Positions 20,762-30,857 are shown, counted from the stretch's first letter. The stretch: DNA of 64,000 nt from an uncultured SAR324 cluster bacterium (GCA_905182865.1 CAJJCY010000001.1:496001-560000), one strand, 5' to 3'. Made by a program: numbers and translations. Notes: generated by a model from the sequence alone, not told the origin.

Positions 20762-21871
20762 ATGCAAGACAAGATGTTTTATAAAGACCTGGCATTCACA
20801 GGGGCGAAGGACTTCAAGAGTGGTAAGTTGGGTAGACGCGAATTTTTGTACCTTTGTGCCTTGGCCGGAGTTGCCTCATCATCCGTGATCGCCGGCGATG
20901 CTGAAGCAGCTGCAAACGAAATTGTGTTGTGGAACTGGGGCGGGGATGCAGTCAAATGCCATACTAGTGCTTTTGGTGCCGCATTCACAAAAGAATCCGG
21001 TCTTCCAGTCAAATATGACACCTCAGGGCCATTACAAGGAAAAATCAAGGAAATGGTGAATTCCGGAAATGTTACAGCAGATGTCGCCGATGCCGATGCC
21101 TTCGATGCAATTTCACTTGGCAAGTCCGGTCATTTGGAGAAAATTGATTATTCCGTCGTTGACAAGAAAAAGGTGCTCGAGGGCTTCGCTTGGGATTATG
21201 GAGTCTCGATCATTTTTTATGGTTACGCGTTCATGTACGATACAAAAAAATTCAAAAACAACCCACCGAGCACTTGGGCAGATTTTTTCAACACCAAGAA
21301 GTATCCTGGCAAGCGATCATTGTATAAATGGGCGAACGGTTCGCTCGAAGGTGCCCTGATGGCTGATGGCGTGTCAAAAGACAAGGTCTATCCAATGGAT
21401 CTTGACCGTGCGATCAACAAGATCAAGTCGATCAAATCAGATACAATCTTCTGGGGTTCTGGTTCTGAAGCACAACAAATGATTGTGAATGGTGAAGTTT
21501 CTATGGGTATGGTTTGGCTCAACCGCGCAAAGGCGGTAGAGGCTGACACCAACGGACGCTATCGACTCAACATGAATGAGGCGATTGCAATGCCAGGAGC
21601 TTATCTAGTTCCTAAGGGGAATCCGGCTGGACGTGCAAATGTAATGAAATTTATTGCCTCATGCCAAGTAGCTGAACGTCAAATCGAAATTCTTCGATGT
21701 CATGGAATGACTCCATCTAACCCCGAAGCCTTCGGAATGATCCCAGACGATCTCAAGCGTTTCGCAGTGACTTCGAAAGAGAATCTTTCGCGAGTTCTCC
21801 TTAACGATCCTATTTGGTGGGCGAAAAATGGTGGAAATGCCGTCAATAAGTTTCTCGAAGCCATTGGCTAA
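20762..21871 (+). CDS. potD: Tat-exported solute-binding protein, PotD-like
   Basis: Periplasmic receptor of the ABC importer. A strong AGGAGA Shine-Dalgarno precedes the ATG. The N-terminus has a twin-arginine signal, GRREFLYLCALAGVASS, ending near GDAEAAA, so it is exported folded. The mature protein begins NEIVLWNWGG, the typical start of the spermidine/putrescine/iron family of binding proteins, and contains MVWLNRAKAVEAD in the second lobe. Length 369 residues. Neighbours (PotA-, PotB- and PotC-like) complete the importer. Given the catabolic genes downstream, the ligand may be a quaternary amine such as carnitine or gamma-butyrobetaine; this is inference. Confidence 0.88.
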   Translation: MQDKMFYKDLAFTGAKDFKSGKLGRREFLYLCALAGVASSSVIAGDAEAAANEIVLWNWGGDAVKCHTSAFGAAFTKESGLPVKYDTSGPLQGKIKEMVNSGNVTADVADADAFDAISLGKSGHLEKIDYSVVDKKKVLEGFAWDYGVSIIFYGYAFMYDTKKFKNNPPSTWADFFNTKKYPGKRSLYKWANGSLEGALMADGVSKDKVYPMDLDRAINKIKSIKSDTIFWGSGSEAQQMIVNGEVSMGMVWLNRAKAVEADTNGRYRLNMNEAIAMPGAYLVPKGNPAGRANVMKFIASCQVAERQIEILRCHGMTPSNPEAFGMIPDDLKRFAVTSKENLSRVLLNDPIWWAKNGGNAVNKFLEAIG

Positions 21872-21945
21872 CGACGTGCAAGAGTAAGACGATCGGCCTG
21901 ATAATATTTAATTGGAAAACCAGTAATGCGTCGAACGCATATTGG

Positions 21946-22755
21946 ATGCTTGTGGTACCACTGTTTGGGCTGATCATCGCTCTCTATGCTTGGCCGGTAA
22001 TAAATATTCTTTGGCTTGGAGTTTCTGATCCGGAACTAGGTATACAAAATTACAAGCTACTATTCACAAAGTCATCGCTGGTCAAGATTCTCTGGACTAC
22101 AATACGAGTATGCCTCATCACGACACTGTTTAGCGTGGTGATCGGCTATCTGATTGCCTATGCCATGGTTCATCTGGTTGGACGAGAGCGAAACTGGATG
22201 CTGACACTCGTACTGATTTCCTTCTGGGTCTCGGTTTTGGTCAGAGCTTTTTCTTGGCTGACACTGCTTGGTAGAAACGGTCTCGTCAACGCTGCACTGG
22301 TAGGCAGTGGCCTGGTGGAAGAACCGATTAGCATGATTCGCAATGAATTCGGAGTTTTGATCGGCATGGTCCACTACATGGTTCCGTATGCGGTTCTCCC
22401 TCTGTTCGCCAATATGCAAGGAATTGATCATCGGGTTATGGATGCGTCTCGCAGTCTTGGTGCTGGCCCCTTACTAACATTCTTGAGAATTTACCTGCCA
22501 TTGACGAAACCGGGAGTAATTGCAGCATCACTACTCGTTTTCATTATCAGCTTGGGTTTTTATGTTACCCCAGCTTTGCTGGGTGGAGGACGGGTGCTCA
22601 TGGTTGCGGAATATGTGAGTGTCCAGATTCTAATCACAGTGCAATGGGGAGTGGCGGCAATGTTAGCAACTCTGTTACTTTCTGGAGTTCTTGCGCTTTT
22701 ATACATCATGTCCCGATTTATGAACATTGGTGAAGTTTTCGGGGCTAGAGGATGA
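21946..22755 (+). CDS. potB: ABC transporter permease, PotB-like
   Basis: Inner-membrane permease with six or so hydrophobic segments. The EAA-type cytoplasmic loop reads DASRSLGAGPLLTFLRIYLP, which contacts the ATPase. The first in-frame ATG is at 21946, but the frame stays open upstream and reads SNAYW before this Met, so the true N-terminus may be a little longer or start in a shifted frame at the ATG near 21926. The stop overlaps the next start as ATGA. Confidence 0.88.
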   Translation: MLVVPLFGLIIALYAWPVINILWLGVSDPELGIQNYKLLFTKSSLVKILWTTIRVCLITTLFSVVIGYLIAYAMVHLVGRERNWMLTLVLISFWVSVLVRAFSWLTLLGRNGLVNAALVGSGLVEEPISMIRNEFGVLIGMVHYMVPYAVLPLFANMQGIDHRVMDASRSLGAGPLLTFLRIYLPLTKPGVIAASLLVFIISLGFYVTPALLGGGRVLMVAEYVSVQILITVQWGVAAMLATLLLSGVLALLYIMSRFMNIGEVFGARG

Positions 22756-23573
22756 CAAAAAAGAAAAGTATAGGTTGGAATTTTATTCGAGGTTTTGCTT
22801 GGGCCGGACTTGCTTTCCTCGTCCTGCCAACGCTGATCGCTGTGCCTGTCTCACTGACACCAAAGCGTTATCTTTCTATGCCGACAGGAGATGTTTCCCT
22901 GCGCCACTACATCAATCTTTTTAGTAGTACGGAATGGATGTCGAGCATTGGACAGAGTACGATTATAGCTGGTTTTTCAGCACTAATTGCTACTGTACTT
23001 GGGACGCTCTGCGCCATCGGCCTGTGGCGAATATCATCTAGGGCATCGGAAGTTATCCGGGGGATTTTGTTGCTGCCCTTGATCATTCCGCCGATCATTT
23101 CGGCGATGGCCTTCTATCGAATTTGGGTAAAACTAGGACTGATTGACAGTTACTTAGGTATGATCATTGCCCATGCCATTCTAGCTGCACCGATGGTGTT
23201 GATCACAGTTTCAGCCTCGCTCGCTAATTTCGACCTGAGACTCGAACAGGCTTCTTGCAATCTTGGTGCGTCAATTGGTACAACGTTGCGGCGGGTAGTG
23301 CTTCCGTCGATTAAACCGGGAATTTGGGCCGGCGCAATTTTCGCCTTTATTCTTTCGTGGGATGAAATTGTCGTTGCCTTGTTTATTGCCAAGTTCCGGA
23401 TTATGACTCTACCACGAAGAATGTGGGACGGTATTCGTGAAAATACTGATCCGACTGTGGCCGCTTCCGCTGTCGTTTTGGTTCTTGTTACTATCAGCGC
23501 ACTGACAATTTACACCATCATGACTAATCATATTAGGATACATGAAAGTTCTGAGCGGGAAGAGAATAGTTAA
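22752..23573 (+). CDS. potC: ABC transporter permease, PotC-like
   Basis: Second inner-membrane permease, 273 residues, overlapping the preceding gene by four bases, which indicates translational coupling. It has an N-terminal membrane segment (GLAFLVLPTLIAVPVSLTP), a run of further helices, and the EAA-type loop QASCNLGASIGTTLRRVVLP. The usual AFIxSWDE stretch is present as AFILSWDEIVVALFIA. Together with the PotA-, PotB- and PotD-like proteins it forms a complete uptake system. Confidence 0.9.
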   Translation: MTKKKSIGWNFIRGFAWAGLAFLVLPTLIAVPVSLTPKRYLSMPTGDVSLRHYINLFSSTEWMSSIGQSTIIAGFSALIATVLGTLCAIGLWRISSRASEVIRGILLLPLIIPPIISAMAFYRIWVKLGLIDSYLGMIIAHAILAAPMVLITVSASLANFDLRLEQASCNLGASIGTTLRRVVLPSIKPGIWAGAIFAFILSWDEIVVALFIAKFRIMTLPRRMWDGIRENTDPTVAASAVVLVLVTISALTIYTIMTNHIRIHESSEREENS

Positions 23574-23598
23574 ACATATTTTAAAATATTAGACAGAA

Positions 23599-24759
23599 AT
23601 GGATATTGAGCTTAGCCACGAACAACGGATGTTGTTGGAGACAGTACAAGGATTTTTGGAGCAAGAAATTTACCCCCACGAAGAGGAGGTTGATCGTCTG
23701 GGTCGAGTACCGTTAGAACTTGGTCGCCAGATTGAGAAACGCGCGATCGATATCGGATTATTTGCCGCGAATCTACCGGAATCTGTTGGCGGGGGTGGAC
23801 TCGACTATCAGAGCTTGGTACTGATTGAACGGGAATTCGGAAAAACCAGTCATGCGCTTCATTCTTGGATTGCGCGCCCTGCTGAAATTCTAATGGCTTG
23901 TGAAGGGGATCAGGTTGAGAAGTATTTGATACCTTGTGCTAAGGCTGAAAAAAGAGAACTCTTTGCTCTTACTGAACCGGAGGCGGGCTCCGATATCATG
24001 TCCATGAAGACCAACGCCCGTCGTGACGGAGAGGACTGGATTCTTAACGGCTCAAAACATTTCATTTCTGGTCCCGTGATGCCAGACTTCGCCATCGTTT
24101 TTGCAGTAACTGGAATGGACGAAACCGAACGCGGTCGCCGCAAACGGATTACCGCTTTCCTTGTCGATGTCGGAACTGATGGCTTCGATATTTCCGAGGG
24201 AACCCGCTCCGTGAGTTATCGTGGATATCTGACTTTCCAACTTGGTTTTTCGGATGTCCGCTTAGGTCCTGGTCAGATTCTAGGTGAAGAAGGACGTGGT
24301 CTGGAACTATCTGGAAAATGGTTGTCTATGAATCGCGTCTGGGTCGGTGCGAGTTGTTGCGGAAAAGCTGAACGGCTTTTTAATTTAGCCTCCGAGTGGG
24401 CCGCAACTCGAAAACAATTCGGTCAACCTATTGGTAAATTTCAGGCAACAGGTTTCAAACTTGCTGATATGGCGGTTGAGTTAAAAGCCGCAGATCTACT
24501 TGTGATGGATGCAGTTTCAAAGGGAGATCGAGGCAAGATGTCCGATTCAGATGCGGCGATGGTTAAACTCTTCTGTTCTGAAATGTTAAACCGAACTGCA
24601 GACAATACGGTCCAAATATATGGCGGAATGGGCCTGATGGAGGAAATGCCTATCCAGCGCCTTTGGCGAGATTCCCGCCTCGAACGCATCTGGGACGGAA
24701 CCTCAGAAATTCAGCGTCACATTATTTCGCGTGCGATCCTCAGACCGCTTGGAGCATGA
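23599..24759 (+). CDS. acyl-CoA dehydrogenase
   Basis: FAD enzyme forming a double bond next to a CoA thioester. The 386-residue protein shows ALTEPEAGSDI, KHFISG, the substrate-side FGQPIGKFQA and the C-terminal QIYGGMGLMEE and RLWRDSRLERIW. At the place where medium-chain acyl-CoA dehydrogenases have the catalytic Glu (YEGTS), this protein has DGTSEIQ, so Asp replaces Glu. It overlaps the CoA ligase start by four bases (ATGA). In the proposed pathway it would oxidise gamma-butyrobetainyl-CoA to crotonobetainyl-CoA. Confidence 0.9.
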   Translation: MDIELSHEQRMLLETVQGFLEQEIYPHEEEVDRLGRVPLELGRQIEKRAIDIGLFAANLPESVGGGGLDYQSLVLIEREFGKTSHALHSWIARPAEILMACEGDQVEKYLIPCAKAEKRELFALTEPEAGSDIMSMKTNARRDGEDWILNGSKHFISGPVMPDFAIVFAVTGMDETERGRRKRITAFLVDVGTDGFDISEGTRSVSYRGYLTFQLGFSDVRLGPGQILGEEGRGLELSGKWLSMNRVWVGASCCGKAERLFNLASEWAATRKQFGQPIGKFQATGFKLADMAVELKAADLLVMDAVSKGDRGKMSDSDAAMVKLFCSEMLNRTADNTVQIYGGMGLMEEMPIQRLWRDSRLERIWDGTSEIQRHIISRAILRPLGA

Positions 24760-26891
24760 ACCTGACGCAACATCAAAATCTTGAAAAACTACTAAAACCA
24801 CGGCATCTGGCAATCATCGGTGGCCGTGATGCTGAAGCGGTTGTCAAAGAATGTGCGAGAATCGGTTTTACCGGTCAAATTTGGCCGGTGAATCCTAAAA
24901 GAGAAAAGATTGGTGGGTTCAAATGTTTCACCAGTGTCGAGGACTTGCCGGAAGCACCGGATGCAGTTTATCTTGCGATTCCACGCGAGGCAGCAATCTC
25001 CACACTGAAACGGCTTGCCGAAATGGGCGCGGGCGGTGTTGTCTGCTATACAGCGGGGTTCAGTGAAATCGGTGCAGAAGGCAAGGAGTTGGAGAAAGCA
25101 CTTGTCTCAGCTTCCGGAGATCTTGCTCTAGTTGGTCCGAATTGCTATGGAGTCATCAATTATATTGACAAGGTCGCCCTGTGGCCGTTCCCACATGGTG
25201 GTGCCAGTCCAGGTTATGGTGCGGCAATCATCACTCAGAGTGGGATGCTTTCTTCCGACCTGACAATGAGCCAGCGATCATTGCCGTTTGCCTATATGAT
25301 TTCGGTAGGAAACCAATCAGTGCTGAGGCTGGAAGATTTCATTGATGTTCTTTGTACTAAGCCAGAAGTCAAAGCCATAGGTCTGCACATTGAAGGGGTA
25401 AAGGATATTTCTCGTTTCAGTGAAGTTGCTCTCAAGGCACTGGAAGCTGGAGTTCCAATCGTCGCTCTGAAAACAGGTTCCTCGGAGATTGGTTCGGAAT
25501 TAACGGTCAGCCATACGGCATCTTTATCAGGTAGCGACGACCTTTTTCAGGCACTCTTTGACCGCTTGGGTATCATCCGTGTTTCACATCCGGTACAGCT
25601 GCTCGAAACTTTAAAATATCTTTGCGTCGCTGGTATACCAAAAGGGAAACGGTTAGTGGGTCTGACTTGCTCTGGTGGAGGTGCAACATTGCTAGCCGAC
25701 CATGCGGAAAAAATCGGTCTGGAATTCACACGACCCTCAAAAAAAACTGCGAAACGACTCACTAGTTTGCTTCACTACACTGCTACCGTGTCAAACCCGC
25801 TAGATTACACAACTCCAATTTGGGGCATTCCGGAGCGTGTCCTACCAGTCTTCGAGACTATGTTAACTGATCCCTATGATGCCGCTATTTTTGTCCAGGA
25901 TTACCCGCCTCCTGAGCTTGACGAAAGTAAACCATTTTATTTGAGCGATGCAAAATCTTTTATTGATGCCGGCAATAAAGTCCGTATACCTTCTGCAATT
26001 TGTTGCACACTTCCGGAAAATATGGACCAATCTACTCGGAAAATGTTAGTCGAAAACGGGGTTGCTCCGATGCAGGGTATCCACGAAGCACTTGAAGCCA
26101 TTTCCTCCTCTGTTTGGTATTACGGCCGCCGTGAAGCAATCCGTAAGAATGGTATTGAAAAATTGCGAATTAAACCTTTATCCGGAATTTCAACTGCGGG
26201 AATTGTTTCTACTGTGATAGATGAATGGGAGGGGAAAAAACACTTGCTGGAAATAGGATTGAGCGTGCCGGAGGGAGGCATTGCCGACTTTTCGGAAGTT
26301 CCGGAAGTAGCAGAGAAGATAGGATTTCCGGTTGTTGTCAAAATGGTCGGTAAAAACCTTGAACATAAGACCGATGCAGGTGCAATAGCTTTGAATCTTT
26401 TAAGTTGCGAGGAGGTCAAAGTCGCTGTTGACCGCATGAAAAAGGATGTAGAGTATTTTGATCCTGCTGCGGTCTCGGAGAAATTTCTTGTTGAAAAGAT
26501 GCTTGAGAGGCCCATTGCCGAATTGTTGGTTAATGTTAGAACTGATCCTCAGTTCGGAATGGCCATGACATTGGCCGCTGGTGGAATTCTGACAGAACTT
26601 ATTGCCGACGCAGTTACAATTCTACTACCGACGAATCGCAATGATTTGGAAAATGCGCTAAAGAGTTTGAAAATATCGAAACTTTTTGATGGTTTCCGAG
26701 GTGGCGAAATGATTGACACAGAACAACTCGTTACGGCACTTCTTAACCTTGTGGTGGGAGTTATGAACCCAGCAATCGGTATCAAAGAAATTGAAATCAA
26801 TCCGCTATTCGTTTATAAGGAGAAGGTGTGTGCGGTTGATGTCTTGATGCGTATTGCAACCGGAACGTCAGGTGCAGTTAACAACAAATAA
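24756..26891 (+). CDS. acyl-CoA ligase, ADP-forming, fused alpha and beta parts
   Basis: A 711-residue enzyme of the acetate-CoA ligase (ADP-forming) family. The order is a CoA-binding Rossmann domain (LAIIGGRDAEAV), a ligase domain with the phosphohistidine region ELTVSHTASLSG, and a C-terminal ATP-grasp domain (FPVVVKMVGKNLEHKTDAGA, LVEKML). The open frame extends 93 bases upstream, but the ATG at 24756, overlapping the dehydrogenase stop, gives the proper N-terminus NLTQHQNLEKLLKPRHLAI. It could activate gamma-butyrobetaine, carnitine or another acid to its CoA ester, next to the dehydrogenase that would use it. Confidence 0.9.
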   Translation: MNLTQHQNLEKLLKPRHLAIIGGRDAEAVVKECARIGFTGQIWPVNPKREKIGGFKCFTSVEDLPEAPDAVYLAIPREAAISTLKRLAEMGAGGVVCYTAGFSEIGAEGKELEKALVSASGDLALVGPNCYGVINYIDKVALWPFPHGGASPGYGAAIITQSGMLSSDLTMSQRSLPFAYMISVGNQSVLRLEDFIDVLCTKPEVKAIGLHIEGVKDISRFSEVALKALEAGVPIVALKTGSSEIGSELTVSHTASLSGSDDLFQALFDRLGIIRVSHPVQLLETLKYLCVAGIPKGKRLVGLTCSGGGATLLADHAEKIGLEFTRPSKKTAKRLTSLLHYTATVSNPLDYTTPIWGIPERVLPVFETMLTDPYDAAIFVQDYPPPELDESKPFYLSDAKSFIDAGNKVRIPSAICCTLPENMDQSTRKMLVENGVAPMQGIHEALEAISSSVWYYGRREAIRKNGIEKLRIKPLSGISTAGIVSTVIDEWEGKKHLLEIGLSVPEGGIADFSEVPEVAEKIGFPVVVKMVGKNLEHKTDAGAIALNLLSCEEVKVAVDRMKKDVEYFDPAAVSEKFLVEKMLERPIAELLVNVRTDPQFGMAMTLAAGGILTELIADAVTILLPTNRNDLENALKSLKISKLFDGFRGGEMIDTEQLVTALLNLVVGVMNPAIGIKEIEINPLFVYKEKVCAVDVLMRIATGTSGAVNNK

Positions 26892-26944
26892 AACAGGTAA
26901 TTAAAAAAAAATAAAAAAATTTATTAATTGAAAGGGAATATTAT

Positions 26945-27742
26945 ATGGAAGAAGTAACCGTTGTTAAGAAAGGGAGAGTTCTTGAAATTCTCCTGAACAG
27001 GCCAAAAGTCAATGCAATTGATCTTGCTACCAGCCGAAAATTAGGGGATGCTTTTGTTTTGTTGCGTGATGATCCGGAACTGTGGGTGGGAATCCTAACA
27101 GCCGCAGGTGATAGAATTTTTTCTGCCGGTTGGGATCTCAAGTCACTGAATCAGGGAGAAATGTCCTTAGATGATTGGTGGGAAAATGACTATGGAGCAG
27201 GAGGTTTTGCAGGATTGACAGAAATGTGGGATTTGAATAAACCCGTGATTGCGGCTCTCAACGGTTTGGCAATTGGTGGTGGATTTGAAATGGCAATGGC
27301 CTGTGATTTAATTATCGCTGCCGAACATGTGGAATTTGGGTTACCGGAACTGCCATTAGGAATCGTCCCTGATGCCGGTGCCATTCAGCGCCTTCCTAGA
27401 CGGATTCCGTATAATGTCGCAATGGAAATGTACCTCCTCGGTCGACGGATGACGGCCAGCGAGGCACAAGGATATGGTTTTGTGAATAAGGTTGTCTCCA
27501 AGGAGATACTGATGGAAACGGCCAGAGAATGGGCCAATCAAATTGCCGAATCAGCCCCGCTTGCTTTGCAGACTGTCAAGGAAGTTTTGCGTGCCATTGA
27601 AGGCGATACCATTGAACAATCTTTTCAAACAATGCGAAAAGCAGATTTGCCTGTTTATAGAAAAATGTTAGGATCAGATGATGCTAAAGAAGGGGTAAAA
27701 GCATTTGTGGAAAAACGTAAACCGGATTTTAAGGGTTTATGA
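26945..27742 (+). CDS. caiD: carnitinyl-CoA dehydratase, CaiD-like
   Basis: Crotonase-family enzyme that interconverts crotonobetainyl-CoA and L-carnitinyl-CoA. From memory it tracks E. coli CaiD closely through the whole length: ILLNRPKVNAIDLATSR, FSAGWDLKSLN, GAGGFAGLTEMWDLNKPVI, GLAIGGGFEMAMACD, FGLPELPLGIVPDAGA and a C-terminal ending KRKPDFKGL. The oxyanion-hole and active-site loops are intact. Length 265 residues. An AAGGGA Shine-Dalgarno precedes the ATG. It is the strongest pointer to trimethylated substrates in this cluster. Confidence 0.87.
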   Translation: MEEVTVVKKGRVLEILLNRPKVNAIDLATSRKLGDAFVLLRDDPELWVGILTAAGDRIFSAGWDLKSLNQGEMSLDDWWENDYGAGGFAGLTEMWDLNKPVIAALNGLAIGGGFEMAMACDLIIAAEHVEFGLPELPLGIVPDAGAIQRLPRRIPYNVAMEMYLLGRRMTASEAQGYGFVNKVVSKEILMETAREWANQIAESAPLALQTVKEVLRAIEGDTIEQSFQTMRKADLPVYRKMLGSDDAKEGVKAFVEKRKPDFKGL

Positions 27743-27772
27743 ATTGTCTATTTTATTAACAAGAAAAACATT

Positions 27773-28744
27773 ATGACACAAAAATTTTCAGGAAAAGATC
27801 CAAAGTCAGTGCAAAAAGTTACTAGCATTGGTGCAGGTCCCATTGGAGCAGGGTGGGCAGCATATTTTCTCTCACAGGGCTATAAAGTCTCTGTCTATTT
27901 GCATGAGGAATCTGAGAAAGATGTATTACATAATTTAATAAATACTGCATGGATCAGTTTGGAAGCATTGGGACTTGCTGCAGGAGCATCACGGGACAAT
28001 CTTTATTGCAGCACCGATCTTGCGGACGCAGTTAACGGTTCGGAATTCATTCAGGAAAGTGTGCCTGAGAATCTTGCTCTTAAGCAAAAGATTTTTGCAC
28101 AACTTGGTGAAATTGTTCCAGAAAATGTTGTTATCGCTTCCAGCACTTCGGGTTTGCCCATGAGCGAAATTCAAGCCCACTGTTCCACACCTCAACGAAC
28201 TGTAGTTGGGCATCCTTTCAATCCACCTTATTTGCTTCCGTTGGTCGAAATTGTCAGAGGCAGTCAAACATCAGCAGAGGCGGTAAAATGGTTGGTAGAG
28301 TTTTATCAAGTTGCAGGCAAGGCTCCTTTAGTTTTGAGCAAAGAAATCCCAGGTTTCATTGCAACTCGTTTGCAGGAAGCAATCTGGCGGGAAGCCCTGC
28401 ACATGGTGGACAACGATGAAGCAACCGTTGAGGAAATCGACTTTGCCATCACAAATGGACCTGGACCGCGCTGGGCCTTGATGGGACCTTGTATGGCTTT
28501 CCATCTTGGTGGCGGAGAAGGTGGCATGGCTTACACTCTTGATCAATTCGGTCCTGCTTTGAAACTTCCCTGGACTCGTCTGAAAGCTCCTGAACTGACT
28601 AAGGAACTGCGTAATAAAATGGTTGATGGATGTCTGCGTGAAGCTGATGGGCGAGAAATCTCTGAGATGAATCGTGATCGAGACCGCGGCCTCGTCGCCA
28701 TCCGCAATGCTCTGAAAGCCGCCGGTTCGGAAGTTGATTCCTGA
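27773..28744 (+). CDS. L-carnitine dehydrogenase-like 3-hydroxyacyl dehydrogenase
   Basis: NAD-dependent oxidoreductase of the 3-hydroxyacyl-CoA dehydrogenase fold, 323 residues. Landmarks are the NAD motif GAGPIGAGWAAYFLS, FIQESVPENLALK, SSTSGLPMSE, the catalytic His in VGHPFNPPYLLPLVEIV, PGFIATRLQEAIWREALH and LPWTRLKAPELT. The LPWT and PELT segments and the overall length match L-carnitine dehydrogenases better than fatty-acid FadB. It would oxidise L-carnitine to 3-dehydrocarnitine, the substrate of the BKACE protein at 18409. A related hydroxyacid dehydrogenase is the main alternative. Confidence 0.8.
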   Translation: MTQKFSGKDPKSVQKVTSIGAGPIGAGWAAYFLSQGYKVSVYLHEESEKDVLHNLINTAWISLEALGLAAGASRDNLYCSTDLADAVNGSEFIQESVPENLALKQKIFAQLGEIVPENVVIASSTSGLPMSEIQAHCSTPQRTVVGHPFNPPYLLPLVEIVRGSQTSAEAVKWLVEFYQVAGKAPLVLSKEIPGFIATRLQEAIWREALHMVDNDEATVEEIDFAITNGPGPRWALMGPCMAFHLGGGEGGMAYTLDQFGPALKLPWTRLKAPELTKELRNKMVDGCLREADGREISEMNRDRDRGLVAIRNALKAAGSEVDS

Positions 28745-28845
28745 CTTGTTTCCGGAATTGAATAAATTATTGAAGCTCGAATCTTGAAATATTGATATTT
28801 TAAGAATATAACTATATTTAAAAAATTTAACTCTCAGATAAAATT

Positions 28846-30009
28846 ATGGATTTTGGATATTTTGCGAATGTTAGCAACCCCGGACTGGTAAAACCTTATG
28901 GTCAAATTTTAAGCGAAGTTCGGGAGCTCGCTGTGACAATTGAAGATGCAGGTTGGGATTCGATTTGGTTCACCGAACACCACTTCGGTCATGAAGGTTT
29001 TGAAGTTTGTCCCAACGCAATAATGTTGTGTACAGACATTGCGGCCCGCACCTCTCGCATCCGTCTCGGTCAGGCGGCAAACATTGTTACTTTCTGGAAT
29101 CCTTTACGTTTCGTTGAGGATATCGCTGTGCTGGATCACATGAGCAATGGCAGAGTTGAAGTAGGGATTGGTCGTGGAGTTTATGGAAGGGAAGCCTCAA
29201 ATTTGAACAAAGATGCGGACTTAAAAGATCAGGCAAAGAATTTTCGTTTATTTGCTGAAACCGTTGAACTTATGAAGAAAGCCTGGACGCAGGATTTCAT
29301 TTCTCATCAAGGTGAATTTTTCACTTACTCGGAGCCCGGACTGATTTGGAGCCATCCGGACAGTCCGAAATCTGAAACCTTCATGAACATGGAAACCAAT
29401 GAAATCGAGAAAATTTCCATATTGCCAAAACCGTTGCAAAAGCCTCACCCACAACTTTGGCAGGTAGTCGATTCCACAAGCTCCATTGAGTGGGCAGCAA
29501 AGAACGACATCAATGTGATTATGTGGATTCCAACTGTGAAAACTTTGAAAAAACGCTTTGAAATATATCGAGATGCACGCTCGGAAAAGTTGGGGCGGGA
29601 AGTACCTTTAGGCGAAGGTATTTCATTGGTTCGCGATATGTTCTGCGCAGAAAGTATGGAAGATGCTCAGCGTTTGGGCGGGGACGGGATTCTTAAATAT
29701 CTCAAATGGATTTGTCATTGGCGCGGCTTGGGTAATCATCTAGACCCCGGAGAAGAACTTCCGGACACTCAGGGTAAACTGGATGCTCTGACCTATGAGT
29801 GGTTACACCCGCGTAACATGCTGTTTGGAACTCCGGAATACATTGTTGAAAAGATAAAAGAGTTACAGTCAGAATTGAATCTTCAGTCGTTGATGCTTTG
29901 GTCTCATTTTCCGGATGTTCCACATGAGACTGCAATGCGCAGTATCAAGCTGTTCAACGAAGAAGTGCTGCCGCATTTCAAATCCGGTACTGTCACGCTG
30001 GCTAATTAA
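28846..30009 (+). CDS. luciferase-like flavin monooxygenase
   Basis: A 387-residue member of the bacterial luciferase-like family, which uses reduced FMN or F420. The N-terminal barrel shows DSIWFTEHHFGHEGFEVCPN, IRLGQAANIV, and VLDHMSNGRVEVGIGRGVY, the usual signature. A family insertion around residues 165-200 is followed by ISILPKPLQKPHPQLWQV. The substrate is unknown. It sits between the carnitine dehydrogenase-like gene and an alpha/beta hydrolase, so it may add oxygen to a cluster intermediate or scavenge a related compound. Confidence 0.85.
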   Translation: MDFGYFANVSNPGLVKPYGQILSEVRELAVTIEDAGWDSIWFTEHHFGHEGFEVCPNAIMLCTDIAARTSRIRLGQAANIVTFWNPLRFVEDIAVLDHMSNGRVEVGIGRGVYGREASNLNKDADLKDQAKNFRLFAETVELMKKAWTQDFISHQGEFFTYSEPGLIWSHPDSPKSETFMNMETNEIEKISILPKPLQKPHPQLWQVVDSTSSIEWAAKNDINVIMWIPTVKTLKKRFEIYRDARSEKLGREVPLGEGISLVRDMFCAESMEDAQRLGGDGILKYLKWICHWRGLGNHLDPGEELPDTQGKLDALTYEWLHPRNMLFGTPEYIVEKIKELQSELNLQSLMLWSHFPDVPHETAMRSIKLFNEEVLPHFKSGTVTLAN

Positions 30010-30023
30010 GCCGAAATGACGAT

Positions 30024-30857
30024 ATGAACGATATAAAACACGGTTCATTTCAAGGTACTTCCTGGAGCAAAGAAGGGACAGGTTCGCCTGTGATTTTGGT
30101 GCATGGCTTGGGAATGAACCGTCAAATGTGGCAGTGGCAAATGGACAGTCTTACGCCTCATTTCTCTGTGATTTGTTACGATTTGCTGGGACACGGCGAA
30201 AGTGTGAATCCTGAAATTCCTTGTCAGTTAAGTCAATTCTCCGGGCAATTGTTAGCGTTGATGGATGGATTGAATTTAGAGAGTTGTGCCTTAGTTGGTT
30301 TTTCGCTTGGAGGTTTGATAGTCCAGGACTTTGTTCTGAATCATCCTGAAAAAGTAAATGCTTTAGTGATGCTCAATACAGCACATGGTCGCACAAAATC
30401 AGAAAGAAAGGCTGTATTAGCACGAGTTCAACAAGCCGGAGAACACGGACCTGCATCAACTGTGGAAGCCGCATTGGAACGCTGGTTTAGTGCCGATTTT
30501 TCAGCAAAAAATCCTGAAATTCTGGATAAAATACGTTCCTGGATCACTGCAAATGACAGAGAGATTTATCCAGAAATTTATCGTCTTTTAGCAGAATGTG
30601 ATGAACCAATGAAAGATTCCATCAGTGCCATCCGTTGCCCAACTTTAGTTATGACAGGAGAAGACGATCATGGTAATTCTCCGGAAATGACAGAACGCAT
30701 GGCAGCATTGATTCCGGATGCTCGTGCTGTAATACTTCCCGGATTGAAACACATGGGATTGGCCGAAAATTCTCGAGCAGTCAACTCTCAACTTGTATCG
30801 TTTTTTCAGGAGGTTTTGAAATCAACAAACGAGTTCAAGAAGAAAGATCCAAAATGA
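30024..30857 (+). CDS. alpha/beta hydrolase
   Basis: A 277-residue hydrolase with the catalytic triad visible: nucleophile Ser in GFSLGG, Asp in TGEDDHGN and His in LKHMGL. The oxyanion region is VHGLGMNRQMW. It resembles 3-oxoadipate enol-lactonases and related C-C or ester hydrolases. A thioesterase role, for instance releasing carnitine or betaine from CoA, is possible but not shown. The stop overlaps the RidA-family start (ATGA). Confidence 0.85.
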   Translation: MNDIKHGSFQGTSWSKEGTGSPVILVHGLGMNRQMWQWQMDSLTPHFSVICYDLLGHGESVNPEIPCQLSQFSGQLLALMDGLNLESCALVGFSLGGLIVQDFVLNHPEKVNALVMLNTAHGRTKSERKAVLARVQQAGEHGPASTVEAALERWFSADFSAKNPEILDKIRSWITANDREIYPEIYRLLAECDEPMKDSISAIRCPTLVMTGEDDHGNSPEMTERMAALIPDARAVILPGLKHMGLAENSRAVNSQLVSFFQEVLKSTNEFKKKDPK